64,000 nt of DNA from Acanthococcus lagerstroemiae (Eukaryota; Arthropoda; Insecta; Hemiptera; Eriococcidae): positions 64,858,914 to 64,922,913 of the forward strand of contig CM063109.1 of the NCBI GenBank assembly GCA_031841125.1, read 5' to 3'. The position numbers and the translations under genes were made by a program. Positions 1 to 12,430 of this stretch are shown here, piece after piece. The notes under the pieces are model-generated. The model saw only the letters and a program-made list of their open reading frames with translations, was not told the origin of the DNA and searched no databases. Positions within the stretch are counted from its first letter, which is position 1. Each line of letters opens with the position of its first letter.

Positions 1-639
1 GATATGCTGATTTTCGAATTCTGCATGTCCTACTCTTTAGGAACCAGTTAGAAATTTTTCCAAAGTCAACTAATTCACCGTACCATGCCGTCCTAAATAC
101 GTTCCTCTACGAGAATATACATAATAACTCATCATAAAGCGAGTTAGGAATTGTGTATTTTGTTGCATAAGTTGTATAAATGTATGGAAACAAGCAAAAT
201 AGAAGAGTAATACATGAAATTCACCGATATTATCTTATGGGAAAACAGCTACTGATAACCATAATATGTCCCACGACACCAATTTTCTCATGGATCTAAA
301 AAGGACGCATGACATCCTCCTTCTTTCTGAATTCGTCCACGTTCGTTTCTGAATGAACTAAACAATGAACTAGTCATTTCTATTAATGAAATTACAGTGA
401 ACATTTTTTATAATAACATATTTTTCAATTAAATCAGTCTGAAAGGAGTATTTCAGCTTGAAAACTTTGAAGTTGTTTTTCTCAAAACCAAAATCGCTGA
501 CATGCGTCCTTCTGACAGATAACTCCTCAAACACAAGCACAAAAAAAAACTCAGTCACTAAATATGTATGTGTCTGTAACAGTTTTGTTTTTGTACTCTA
601 ATAAAAAAAATTTCCGTAGAAATTTCCATTAACAACACG
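1..639. other. AT-rich sequence, no gene seen
   Basis: No coding exon, RNA gene or structured repeat is apparent. The only longer open frame (370-558, minus) has low-complexity F/K-rich content and no family resemblance. If neurexin continues leftward from its exon at 15150-15740, this is intronic DNA of that gene; that is inference. Confidence 0.5.
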
Positions 640-1400
640 ATTGCAGATTGGAGTCGTGCAGCAACAACACGGTGCAGACTACTGTCGCGCAGGGTGCAGC
701 AAAGATCAAGATCAACATGGCTGATGGAAGAAAAATAAATGTCCGTGGAAATGTCAACGACTGAACTGAATTATCACCATAAAGAGCTAAATCATACGGA
801 CTGGCTTGGTATCGGGGGCATGTAAATTTCTATTAACACGGCTGCAAACAGCAGTTGCGCAGCAACAACATGGCTGCAGACTGTAGTCACACAGGATGTA
901 GCAAATGTCAACCACAGAATTCGTGTCAGGGGAGCGTTACGGTTTTTGCTCAAGTATACCCATGGCTGGAAGAAAACGGAAATGTCAACCACTGAAATGA
1001 ACTGTCGCCATGAAGAGCTAAAGAAGTGTGAGCTGAACTGAGCTGGAAATGAGAAGAAAAAAGAAGAACTGTAGTCGCGCAGGGGGCAGCAAAGATCAAG
1101 ATCAATGAGCACATGGCTGGAGTTACAGTTTTCGCTCAAGTATCCCCATGGCTGAAAGGAAACAGAAATGTCAACCACTGAACTGAGCTGAAAATGAGAA
1201 GAGAAAAGAAGAAGAACTAACTGTAGTCGCGCAGGGCGCAGCAAAAATCAAGATCAATGAGCACATGGCTGGAGTTACGATTTTCACTCATGTATCCCCA
1301 TGGCTGGAAGAAAAACAAATTTCCACGGAAATGTCAAATACTGAATTTGTGTTGGAGGAGCATTACGGTTTTCCATTAAGGTTTTCGCTCAAGTTTACCC
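640..1400. repeat. Irregular tandem repeat array (about 150-200 bp units)
   Basis: A block containing GTCGCGCAGG, then a CAGCAAAGATCAAGATCAA-like stretch, then CATGGCTGGAAGAAAA and AAATGTCAACCACTGAA recurs at about 684, 1074 and 1226. A more diverged version (GTCACACAGG) lies near 885. The last two clear units are 152 bp apart and the others about 190-200 bp. The open minus-strand frame at 792-1244 repeats peptide pieces such as VVDISVSFQPWGYLS only because the DNA repeats, so it is not treated as a gene. The array is too short and irregular to call a satellite. Confidence 0.7.
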
Positions 1401-1523
1401 AACAGTAAAAGCATATAAAATACTAAAAAGAAAAAATACAGCAAAACCTTTCGTCTAAACCAATAATTCTAAAACTACTTGGACAATCCTTTGAAATTCA
1501 ATAGAATACAAAAGTCATCCATC

Positions 1524-1754
1524 TGTAACACCGAAATCAGTATATTTCGGCGTACATTTTGATCTAAATAAAAATTAAAACCACACGACTTCAGGAACAC
1601 CACAATTATGTTGAGTCAGCGAAATTCTCCTACAACGTCATTGCAGAAGAATTTCGCTGATTCGACATAATTTTGGTGTTCCTGAAGTCGTGTGGTTTTA
1701 ATTTTTAATAGGTCAAAAAATGTACACCGTAATATACCGATTTCGGTGTTACAC
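1524..1754. mobile_element. Foldback palindrome, MITE-like
   Basis: The left arm from GTAACACCGAAATCAGTATA through AAATTAAAACCACACGACTT and CGAAATTCT is repeated as its reverse complement on the right, ending CCGATTTCGGTGTTAC. The arms are each roughly 105-115 bp and differ at scattered positions. They meet around a loop of about 15-20 bases near 1630-1650. Almost the whole element is stem, as expected for a foldback or MITE-type non-autonomous DNA transposon. No clear target-site duplication is visible and there is no coding capacity. Confidence 0.75.
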
Positions 1755-1815
1755 CATCTCGATACAAATCGTCTCACTCAACGTAAAAATTCTGAAACAA
1801 CAAGAAAACGTAGAC

Positions 1816-2030
1816 CAGTGTTTCTTAACCTGTGGTCCGCGGATGCCTGGGGGTCCTCGAGTATGTGTATGGGGGTCCGCCGTCTTACCTACGGACATTC
1901 AAATAAATAAATAAATACCAGCAAGTCTTGGAATCGCTACGCTTACCCTGTGTTTTTTTATTAAGGGGGTCTTTGAAACTGTGTTTGATTTTCTGGGGGT
2001 CCGTGGACTGAAAAAGGTTAAGAAACGCTG
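1816..2030. mobile_element. hAT-type MITE with degenerate 8-bp target duplication
   Basis: The left end CAGTGTTTCTTAACC and the right end GGTTAAGAAACGCTG are inverted repeats. Both are followed inward by a GGTCCGCGGA / TCCGTGGAC block and GGGGGTCC runs. The 215-bp element is flanked by ACGTAGAC on the left and ACCTACAC on the right, an imperfect 8-bp pair. CAG-type termini with 8-bp duplications are typical of hAT superfamily non-autonomous elements. It contains an (AAAT)n run near 1900 and no transposase. Confidence 0.75.
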
Positions 2031-2181
2031 ACCTACACGATCTGGAATCCGCCTTTCAGAACTCAAATCTAGATATTCTAGGCATGGCAGAGGTCAGAAG
2101 AGAAGGAGCCGCTACTTGTGCTACACAGGATCACAGGGAGGTGAGAGAAGAATAGATTTCCTCATAAAAGATAATTCAAGT

Positions 2182-2341
2182 CAGGGACGTAGCTAGGGGA
2201 GGGGGTCTGACACCCCCGGAATCGGCCGACAATATGAAAAAATTAAAATTTATTCTGGTAATAGAAAGTATTACACCTGTAATGTTGTAAAAGTGAAACG
2301 AACCCCCCCCCCCCTTCATACCAAGTCTGGCTACGCCGCTG
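2182..2341. mobile_element. hAT-type MITE with perfect 8-bp target duplication
   Basis: A 160-bp element begins CAGGGACGTAGC and ends GCTACGCCGCTG, which are imperfect inverted repeats. It is flanked on both sides by the identical octamer ATTCAAGT (2174-2181 and 2342-2349). The perfect 8-bp duplication and CAG...CTG ends support a hAT-type non-autonomous insertion that is younger than its neighbour at 1816-2030. It has G-rich and C-rich runs near both ends and no coding potential. Confidence 0.85.
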
Positions 2342-5300
2342 ATTCAAGTCTAAAACTACTCGAATTTAGAGGTATCTTGGACACAATAGCCTTAGTAAAA
2401 TTTGACTTAGGTAAAAGAACACTTTCAGCAGCCCCCATGGCCTCTGTAGACGGAGAATACAGTGAGTCTTTCTATACTAAACTGAATACAATTCTAAGAA
2501 TAATAAAACAGAAAATGAATAATTACACAGTTCTGTACGAAAAATGCTCAAAGATAAAAATATCATTTCTATGTATTTTGATGTCCTGAATACAAATCCG
2601 TCTTTAAAAACCTCCTAGACGTCGAGGAACTCCTAAAAAGTGAAAAAAGAGTCGAACACAGCAAAATTTTCATGTTTATGACTTAAATGATGTTGATAAA
2701 AATAAGACAATTTTCAAAATATCAGGAAAACGCAGCAATTTGGAAGGGAAAAAAGATTTTCAAGATTCCTGCCGTTTTCAATTCGATCTCTCATTTTAAA
2801 TTACCGTCAACTGGGGTGACTTTACACGCTTTTTCATGTTTTTGAAGCTTCAATGCGCTCCAGCATGGTGAAAATGAAGGGAACGGTAGACATGTTTGGT
2901 ATTCCTGGAAGGAGAAAGATTCAGGGAATCTTGTGATTCAAAAATGAGTGCACTTGTATGCGACCGAGAACAGTTACAAGCCTCTGAAAAAAAGTGTGTA
3001 AAATTACACCTCGATGGAAGAACTTTAGATTCACAAGAAATACACGTGAAATATAAAAAGAAGCAGCAAGTATACTTGAAACGATACGCCATCCAAAGGG
3101 ACAGTTAGAATAGGAAGTTGCATTACATCATGAAAATATGGCCTGATCGACAAAAATAAATACCAGGTGTGAAAAATATTTCGCGGGACCCTTTGGTTGA
3201 GAAGAATCGTATCATCATACCTTCCCCTTCACATAAAGCTAGCTCTTATGAAGCAATTTGTGGAAAAAATTGATCAAGCTGGACCGGGATTTGCAAGCCT
3301 AAAAGAAAATTTTTCTTCAGTATGTGAGGCCAAAGGAGGGTATATTTGTTGGACCTCAAATTAAACAACTGTTCCGAGATCCTCCCTTTAGTAAACTATC
3401 CCAAAAAGAGAGAAGAGCATGGGAAGCATTTGAGGAAGTACCTAATGCAGCAAGTTTCTTATAAATGCACAGGCATCAAACTATAAACGTGGATAAGCTT
3501 TTGAAAGCATACCAAAACTTAGATTGCAACACATATGTCTCTAAAGGTTCATTTTCTCCATTCCCATTTCAACTTTTTTGATGGAAATAAGGAAGCAGTC
3601 TCGGATGACCATGGTGAGCATTTCCACCAAAATATTGCGATAATGGGGAGGCGGTATGCGGGAAAATATGTTAACAGATTACTCTGTTGGACTTGCGTGA
3701 AACTGATTCAGATTTGTACAAAAAAAAGTACCCATTGAAGCATCTTTCAGCAAACCGCATTTTTATTATTGTAACTGAACCTTTACAGTTCAAATACAAA
3801 ACATATTTTGATCTATCTTTCAACTGCTATAGTACAAGGCTATGGTACGCCATTCTAACCTTTTTTCATGTTTTTAAAAATTTCAATGTAAAATGGAGGA
3901 AAATTCTGATGTGCTATCAAAAAACGATTAATGATATTGAATTTAACATAAAAAATAGTTCAAGAATCGTGTGTTTAACATGGGTAATATTGATCGGCTA
4001 CCAATAAAGAGCATTTGTTAAATACTTTTAGGTAAGGATTATTGTGTTACAGCAATACTGCTTACATCTGAATTTCTAAAATCTTCTGGAAATCATTTGT
4101 TCCTGAACCGATTGGCTGCAAAATTGTTCTATAAGTATCGGAGAGTACGACAGCATTAAAAAAACAACAACAATATTTGATGAAGTTTCTAGTTGCTTTT
4201 CAGTAGACTGAAGTAAGAAATTTCGTTTTTTGTTTTCATGTTTTTCGGATTTCTACCATAAAATTGAGAAAAATCCTGATGTGCTAGAAAAAAAGGTTTA
4301 TGACATTGAATTCAGCGTTAAAAATGCTTAGAAAAAGTGAAATTTTGCAGAACAGTGTTATCAGACGGTAACGGCCGAGTAGGTTCTAGAGAAACAGGAG
4401 AGGACGAAATCTTAAGAAAATGCAATTTTAGAACTAGAAACTCAAGCGGGAGCAAGCTGGTCATCTTTTGCCAAGGAACAACTTAAAACTACAAATATGG
4501 TTTTTAAGAAAGAAAGGGCAAGCGATTGACGTGACCGACTCCCAACTAAGAATTTAAATCCGAAAATGATTTCATACTTACACCCTCCATGCCGTTCAAA
4601 AATATACTAAATTGCGATACTCCGAACAACTTCCACAACCACTCTGATCACGAACCTGCATTCTGTAACTGGCAATAACAAAAGAAAAATATCGTCCAAC
4701 GAACCATTGTAGCACACCAAGAGATTATAAAGAAATCAAAAACATACATCAAAACATACTAAAGCTCAAACTGGAAGAGGTGGCGTCCGACGGAGAAGCC
4801 CAAAGCTAGGACCAGCTACAAAATGCCACATCTGAAGCCACGAGAGAAAGAAACCACACAAAACCAAAAGATATTTCCCAAAAACATACACGAACTTATC
4901 AAAAAAGAGAAAAGGCAAGTTTTGTGACATAAATGTTACAAAAATCATCCGATGGTGGAACATTTATTCATTCGAGAAATCGAGAGTAAAAAAGACGCGC
5001 AGAAATTACTAACAAAAACCAATTTTTAGTCCATTTTTGGCCATGACCACCCTACCCTCCCCTATTTGAGATTTTCTGAACGTGAACAAATATTGCGGAG
5101 TTGCCAGATCGCCTGCCCAAATCCCTCGAAGTTTGCTTCCGTAATTTTCCAATGCCCAAAACATGAAGGAAAAATGTTTTACTTTTCCCAAAGCGGGCGT
5201 CATATGGAAGGGGGCTGAACTAAGCTCATCAGTGTGCCCGTCTCGTTTTATTTATCGCGAAATCGAATCATCGCGATTTTCGTCAGATAATTAGGTCTGC

Positions 5301-6421
5301 TTTATTCTCTCATTTCCGACGTGTAAATTAAGAGTAGTCGAGAATATTCCCCGAGAATTTATAACGTTTCATGTACAGCACAGTAAAACCCTAGTGGAAC
5401 CATTCAACCACTTACTACCAGCTTTTATATTTATTATTCGACGATGTCGGACATGCGACACAAAGCTGATGAAGCTCTACAAAGAGTAGCATATCAAATT
5501 CACTAACATCGGATTAACTGTCACGTTGATGGATGTAATATTATTCGCTGCGAACAGAATTCATTATTTCAATGTACTTGCATTTAAAATTAACCGGGAA
5601 TCGAATAAACAACTCACTGATGGAACTGAGCAGCCTCGAGCTAGGTTTAAAAATAGTGGACAATTTTCAAAGGGTTCTCCCCTTCTGTGGAATAGCCTGT
5701 ATTATTCATATAACTCCACACAGAAATGGAAAGTCAATGAATTTTTGATAATTAGTGAACAAGCCCGGTATCAGACTTTATCAGTGAGGATGAATTTCGT
5801 GGTACTGATGCAAGTTCTATGAAAATTTTTTTTGGGTTGGTTGTGAGGTGGGATTCCTCCCAAATCTCACCTAGAAATACACTTTAATCATAAATAAAAG
5901 AGTAAACTGAATTTGAGTTTTCATTGAACGGCCGTTTCTACAGAATAACATCAAAATAAACTGAAGTGTGCAGTTTGTCTTCGTCGATGGGACTGTAAAA
6001 CTGTAGAACTGACTAACTGTTACCTGACTGATAATTACGTTGGTCAGAGACCGGGCTTTTATGTTATTCCAAGTTTTTATAGATAGACGCTGGAACAAAT
6101 CAGGTGAAAAATTTCCATCTATTACATTAGGAACTCAGTTACAGTGACAAGAATTGTCAACAGGGGCACATTGAGATATGTTTATTAATTTGATCCCGAT
6201 TTCATCAATAAGTTAAAATCAGTATTTCTTATTTTTCTCGAAAGTTGAGTGTCTTTAAGGTATCATTAATTGTAGAACTGTGATAAAATATTCTACTTGA
6301 AACTACTAACAAAATAACCCCCCCCCCCATAAGGTATAGTAACTTCAGTCGTAGCACTAAAGCGGGGGGGGGGGACAGTAGGCTTCAACAACCCCTGCTC
6401 ATTACCACACATTAACAAGTA
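2342..6421. other. Intergenic or intronic DNA with decayed repeats
   Basis: No gene is supported. A motif TACCGTCAACTGGGGTGACT near 2802 matches the end sequence of the element at 53221 in this window and is probably a relic of a related DNA transposon. Positions about 3861-3960 and 4228-4330 are diverged direct copies of one segment (TTTTCATGTTTTT... CTGATGTGCTA... GATATTGAATT). A short minus-strand frame at 5009-5203 shows no family I recognise. Confidence 0.5.
3861..4330. repeat. Pair of diverged direct repeats, about 100 bp each
   Basis: About 3861-3960 and 4228-4330 share TTTTCATGTTTTT, then a segment with AAAATTGAGRAAAATYCTGATGTGCTA-like content, then TATGAYATTGAATT. They lie about 370 bp apart in the same orientation and clearly descend from one sequence, probably an internally repeated or twice-inserted transposon relic. 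Confidence 0.55.
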
Positions 6422-7319
6422 GAGGAGAAGGTACAAACGTGGTACTCCATTTTGTTTTTGTGTGCTGGAAATCACCGGTCACCTCAAATTGAATAAGTAA
6501 ATAGTGGAATCGGTAAAGGAAACCCTTGACCATAACCTTTCGGTATCAGATTGCAATTATCTCAATTACTTTTCAAGAATTTAAGCTTTTTTCAAAAAGT
6601 GCGAAAATCGACCTCCAAAATTTTAGAGTACAAATGTGGTACCCCTAGGAAAAAAATTTTTCAACATTAAATAAACACAGGTTTATTAAATAAAATGAAA
6701 TTTATTTCGATTACAAGTAAAAGTACAGCATCCGTTTTACAAGCCCTCTTTAAACCCATAATTTTTTCGCCCGTACATCTTTAATCGCATCAATCATATT
6801 TTTATTGGACCACTTTCTTAATTTTCTACATAATATAAAGTAACTTTTTAGTGGTTTTATGTCAAAAATCGACTTCTTATCAATAGGATGTTGTGGTACC
6901 ACTACGTTACCCGCACTTGTTTTACGTGCACGTACGACGATTCTATAATTTATAAATCTCAATAAATCAGGGGAAAAAGATAAAATTGATGTTTAGTTTA
7001 CTATTACAATTTGTTCCGGACACTTGCCTCTTTCGGATGATATCAAACTTGGCTTGCTACGAGTAACATTGCGGACTGCGGAAATTTTCTTGTCAAAATC
7101 AGTACTGATACCGTAGAAAAACTTTTGATATGAGTGAAACAAAGAATCCACAGCAATTCAGAAAGAAGCATTGATATTACCTTGCCGATAGATTAATACC
7201 GTTTTTAGTCACATGGACCACATTTTCTGGGTATCTTTCGACAGAGCGCGCCACTTTCCACCCAAAATAACCTGGGGTACCACGTTACCCGCACGGTACC
7301 ACGTTTGTACCTTCTCCTC
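6422..7319. mobile_element. TA-flanked DNA transposon relic (pogo-like, tentative)
   Basis: The left end GAGGAGAAGGTACAAACGTG reappears as its exact inverse at the right end (CACGTTTGTACCTTCTCCTC), and both outer flanks are TA. This makes an 898-bp element with terminal inverted repeats of about 25 bp and a TA target duplication, as in Tc1/mariner/pogo-type transposons. On the minus strand, 6750-6962 encodes a peptide ending KWSNKNMIDAIKDVRAKKLW. This resembles the start of a pogo-type helix-turn-helix DNA-binding segment. The rest of a transposase is absent or destroyed. The motif assignment is inference. Confidence 0.65.
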
Positions 7320-9990
7320 TACCTTTTACGACAGAAAACGTAGAAGTTTGATGTAGGATAAACAAAGGTCTTCATGTGACAAGGTATAGGTTTGTTTTGT
7401 TTCTTACGTAAAAGAATCCCCATTCCCCGAGGGGAGCCTACACGTATTCTTGACTTTGAAAATTCAAACGGAAAGGTAGCGAACAAAGTATCGAAATAGG
7501 TTATTTTGAAGGAATTCATTCATTCTCTTTGTCTCTCTCTCCCCCTCCCCCAAAGAATGAATGGATATGAGCCCATTTCTGAATGTTTCATTCGTAAATG
7601 TGAAAAAAGGAAATCCATTCGATACCTCTGATAGCAAAGTCCGGTTTATTTCGGTAAAAAAAAAAAAAAAAAAAATTCAATGAGGGATTAGAATTTGCTA
7701 CCAACTTGAAACGTTTCATGGAAATATCATCAAAATATGGAGTTTGGGGTCGCAGATTTCGAAAATTTCACAATATTTCTCTTTAAACCCGAATTTGGTT
7801 TTCAGATTCCGAATTTGAGACAGACATTGTTCAAATTTGACTCCTAGAAAAATCGAATAATGTATCAAAATAATATACCTAGTTTCTCGCGTTGCTAAAC
7901 TCTTGAAATGATCAAAATTGAGTTTTTATGGGAAATTGAGTAAAATATTAGAGTGACTAACAGACTAAGTCAACTCAGTCAATTAAAGTAAATTGTTTGC
8001 AGGAAGGTCAAAATTAAAGTCAATTAAAGACAATTGAAGAGTGTCCAGGGGGGAGGAAAGGGTTAACAACCAATTTTTCAAGTTCCCCATTGTTTCACTT
8101 TATCGGTGGAGATGGACCTTTTCTTCCCTGTATGCACTAATTTCAAATATGTTTTTGGCTGTGGTAGGGCCCCTTTCTCCCTAGTTTGAATAATTCACCG
8201 AATTTTATACTCTTCAAGAGCTACATACATATTACCAACCTTAACTGAATACTGAGAAAAAAAAATGCAGTCAGCCTCTTTCTGCCCTGGACTCTTCAAT
8301 TATTTTGGATGATTTCAAATAATGGTCAATTGAAACAGGAGAAGAAAATCCTATCAAAAACTGATCATCTATACACTGAGTTCAGTTCATCAATATAAAC
8401 TTCGTCCATTTCCGAGAACTTGAACAAAGTTTTCGGGGAAGTGAGGCTTGGCGAACTCGAATGTAGAGTTTTTTTCTAATTTTGGACATTAGGCCCCGAA
8501 CAACTGGGTAAGTTGTCCGCGGCGAGTTTCGAGTTTTCAATAAACGCGATAAAATGGTCAGCTATTTCGCATTTAAATCTTGTTAGCTACCCTGAGTATC
8601 AAATTAGGGATTCTCTGGATCCTTAAATTCGAAAATTCCTTCAGATTCCTCGTGGGTTCTTGATTTAGGCTTCAAAAGTCGCAACTAGACTCATGAAATA
8701 ATGAACATTTACTTCTTGAAAGCCGAGTCAAAAATCGAAAGTGGAGGGGAGAGGGAGACGCCGCTCAATTCGAAAATTCTATCACCAGCTCGCTAAATTT
8801 TTAATATCTTTTCTGGTAGGACCCCGAAACCCAAATGAGAGCCTAAAGTGGACAAATTTGATTTATTCTTTCAAAATTTCTTAACCCGAATTACCAAAAT
8901 CCGAACTGGAGAAAAAACTCCAAAAAATGACGATTGTCAGTATAGGGGAAGGGGTACATTAAAGCCTTTAAAAATAGGGGGGAAACATAAATGCTTTGCT
9001 AATTTGAAAGTAAAAATAAATAAATAAATAAACCAAAATTAGGGTTTACTATAGCCTCCATTTTAATAATTAATTTACTTGGGTTTTTACGTCGACCAAT
9101 TTTAATTCAGTTCCAAACTTCTAATGTTGGTTTGTGATCGATACAAGCTCTAATAAGCTTCTTCTCTCAATATCACACATGAAAATTTCAAAATAAAACC
9201 AAACATCCACGAGCCATTATTACATCTTTAATCCCTCGCCCTCCAAAATAAAAAGAAAACCTTCATTTCGATAGTTCGCCTCGGGGCAAAGTCATTTGAC
9301 GATTTGAATCTTCTTCAACAGATTTGGATTTCTCTGATTATGAAAATGAATCAGTACCCTTTATAATTTTCAAATTTAAGTTTTGTAGCAACGGTCAGAG
9401 TGACATAAGAAAACTACGATAGCTTGAACTTGGTCGTACATACTCTTCAGTTTAGCAGTGTGCTAGATTTGTAAAAACTAATTAGTGCTCATCCATTTTG
9501 TTTTATGGAATCTTTTAAACTCGAATTGGATCTAGAATTTAGTGCATGTTTGAATTCAACGATCCTTAAAGTTCGTGGTATCGATGGTTTGTTCACTTCG
9601 GGATCTCATTTTAAATTCTGAGTTCCCACAAGTGTCGATCTTAAAGTTTGATCAGCTGATTCAAAGTCATCAGCTACCCTGAAAATTCCTTTTCTGACAC
9701 TAATTTCGATTTTTCAAATGCTCATTTTGAGTATGAAATTTAAATTACGGATTACAAATCTAAGTTAGGTAAAAGCCGGTGATATATCTTCGAAATGCGC
9801 GACAAGAAACCCCCTCAAAGAAATGTTAACTTTTTCTACCTCAAATTTTTAATTTAGAGGCTCTTCCGAATTTGGAAGGACTGCTTATGACGGTTACTTG
9901 AAAGTAGATATTAGTTATGCTGAGTTTAGTTTTTACCACTCGGTTATTACCTTCTAGCTTTCATTAATTACGTGATCTCGAGGCGAAACA
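7320..9990. other. AT-rich DNA, no gene seen
   Basis: About 2.7 kb without a convincing open frame, RNA gene or inverted-repeat element. It contains a poly-A run near 7656-7675, an (AAAT)n run near 9010, and long stretches rich in AATTCGAA/TTCGAATT-type words. Possibly neurexin intron. Confidence 0.5.
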
Positions 9991-9993
9991 AAA

Positions 9994-10560
9994 TTGTGGC
10001 GGGATGTAAATGGGATTTTATGCTATGCGCTATCAAACGAAAATACGAATTTTGGAATCCTGTGTGATCCCAGTCCTAACTTATGGGGCCCAAGCTTGGG
10101 CTTCAACGCAGAATCAAATGGAAACACTTATGGCAATGCAAAACTCAGTGTTGGGAAGCATCCTTTACATTCGGAATCTGGTTAACTTCAATCAGAAAAT
10201 AAACATGGGCAGAACGTGTAGGGTATATAATCAAAAAACTAAAGTTCAAGTACGCAGGGCGTCTAAGGTAAAAGTAAAAAACATTCGGAAACAAAACAAG
10301 CGTTCCAAGCATAGGATATCAAATACAAAAACTAAAGTTTAAATACGCTGGGCACATGTCCAGGGTTACCAAGGAAAATGGAATTCAATGACAACTCCAA
10401 GAGAGTATAAAAGAAAAATAGGGCGCCCAACAACACGTTGGATAAAGAGATCCTCAACCTAATGGGTCTATGCTGGACTCGCATAGCATCCAACAGGAAA
10501 GCCTGGAAAAAGACGACGGAAACATATGCCCTGTGGTGTGCGGAGTAGGACTGTGGTTTA
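9994..10560 (+). mobile_element. RTE-like LINE fragment, C-terminal part, decayed
   Basis: The frame at 10010-10342 opens with RYQTKIRILESCVIPVLTYG followed by AQAWA. This matches the segment after the reverse transcriptase core in RTE-like endonuclease/reverse transcriptase LINEs. The same stretch occurs near 28740 as CVYPVLTYGAQTWA in a related copy. Beyond 10330 the protein continues only as broken pieces (AGHMSRVTKENGIQ in another frame). No 5' part is present, so this is a dead 5'-truncated copy. Confidence 0.7.
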
Positions 10561-10599
10561 TGTGTCGGTACCCGTAAGGGGTAACACAACATATACGAG

Positions 10600-12239
10600 T
10601 ATATCACAAACCTATTCAATGATATAATAAAACAAATAATCACTTTTTTTCTCTTGGAAATGCAATCCTAATTAAGGTAGAAAAGGCGAGAGTTAGAAAT
10701 TGAGGGGTACAAGTGAAATATCAGAACAATTGAAGATAACCTTATTCGGCAATGATACTCTGCTTTTCTTTTATATCGATGGTCTCATGGACACTTGTAT
10801 TAATTAACATTTAGTTTGATATGTTCGTTGCAGATACCGTTGTAACCTGTGGCGTTTCCGTCTTTTAATTTTTCAATAGCTCTCATAACTTCACTCTCCG
10901 AGAATTCTGGTACGGGGTCTACTAGACACATGATCTCTGAATGCATAATTACATATGTATAAGAGTCTGAAATTCATTATTTAGAATACTTACGCATACA
11001 CATTTCATAGTTTCCACCAACATAATAAACCTAATTTAAAAATATCGAGATGATCCACTAAATTCAGGAGGCGACTCTCTCATTTATCTTTCAGGATAGA
11101 TAAATTGACAGTTTTAAGTGTTCATAATTGGCAAATTCAAAATTTACGCATCTTCACGGTTTTTTTTTTTGCTCAATAATTTTAAAATTCTTGACTTTTT
11201 TGTTTTCAGAGTCAAGGAATTTTTGATTCCCGCCCCCTCAATAAATTTGCCTCGGACCAGCTTCATACAGCGAGATGTACGAAAGTCGGCATTTTTATAC
11301 AGTTTTTAACACTTTAATCAGAATATTTGTGGTCGACAGCCACACCAAAAAATTGGTTTTACCAGCCCTGGTTGTCAGTATTCTCACCCCGAACTCATCG
11401 TCATAATATGGTTACTGTTGTAAAAATAAAAACTTTCTCACTGAAATATTTCATTAATTTGGGATATGGAGTGAAATATAGAACGTTCTCGTGATGATAA
11501 ACACACACAAACAAACATATATAAGAAAGTAGAATGATCAAAATCCACATCCTATCTTTTAACACAGGGAGCAAAAATCAGTCTCGTTTTATGAAGATTC
11601 CACCAGTTAGTTTGATTTCATTACTATTTTAATTTACAGACAATGTTGTAGAGAAATGATTTCATGATGGAAACACCCAACTTTAAATTTTTCGAAATTC
11701 AAAATATCCATTAATCACATGTATACTTCTTATGGGAGAGCGCAGCGGTGACGCTTACTACACGCACACACACTAACACATGTAAGGAGACTGAGTGATT
11801 AAAATTGATATTTCCTATCCTTTAACTGGGAGAATAAAGATTGGTCTTGTCTTATAAGGATTCCATCAGTTATATGTAGTTTGTTTTGATCACTGATTTA
11901 ATTTGTAGTCAATATGACAAGACAAAATGATTTCAATAAGCATTTAATCTCAGGTAACTCCAAATTCTTCAAAATTCAAAATATCAAATCATCGCCTGTA
12001 CCTTTCATATATAGGAGCAAACTATTTGATCATTAAAACTACCCAGGTTCTCGCAACTGATAAGAATACAAGTAATGCCAATTTATAAGATTGTTCAGTT
12101 AAAAAAAAAAAAACAGGTATTCGATAGTGTCCAATATGATGACAATATATTCTTAAGTCTCTCGACTAGCAGGTTGCTTCTCCCCTCTTTTCTCTCTCTG
12201 GTGTGCTTTTCATTTCTGAGAAGAATTTACACTTTGTAG
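10600..12239. other. AT-rich DNA, no gene seen
   Basis: No exon with splice signals or family resemblance was found. Two diverged direct copies (about 11455-11720 and 11740-12010) share the order ACACACACAAAC / GGGAG.AAAAATCAGTCT / TTCCACCAGTTAG / AATATC.ATTAATCAC. They suggest an old tandem duplication of about 280 bp. Confidence 0.45.
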
Positions 12240-12430
12240 AAATATCCTTCATCATCTGCTCTTCATAGCTCATTTTTGTTTCCTTTCTTTCCATAGTCCT
12301 TTCCTTCAACCATTCCTTGCAGCAGAGTAATAACAATATCACTGCAGGATGTCTTATTACCTATCATTTTAACCCTTCCCTTCCCAAGTACCTTATACCT
12401 TAGTTTTTGGAAAACTGTCGATAGTATATA
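12240..12430 (-). mobile_element. LINE fragment, RTE-like C-terminal remnant
   Basis: The minus-strand frame contains GRVKMIGNKTSCSDIVITLL followed by QGMVEGKDYG. This parallels KRRHKIIGHNLRHPGILSLL followed by LEGRVEGKNWVG in the longer copy at 13838-14197. Both represent the C-terminal tail commonly found at the end of RTE-like LINE proteins. It is too short to be functional. Confidence 0.55.

Noticed and set aside
792..1244. 150-codon minus-strand frame with repeated VVDISV...PW peptides
   Set aside because: The DNA is an irregular tandem array and the peptide repetition follows it; there is no known domain and no splice support.
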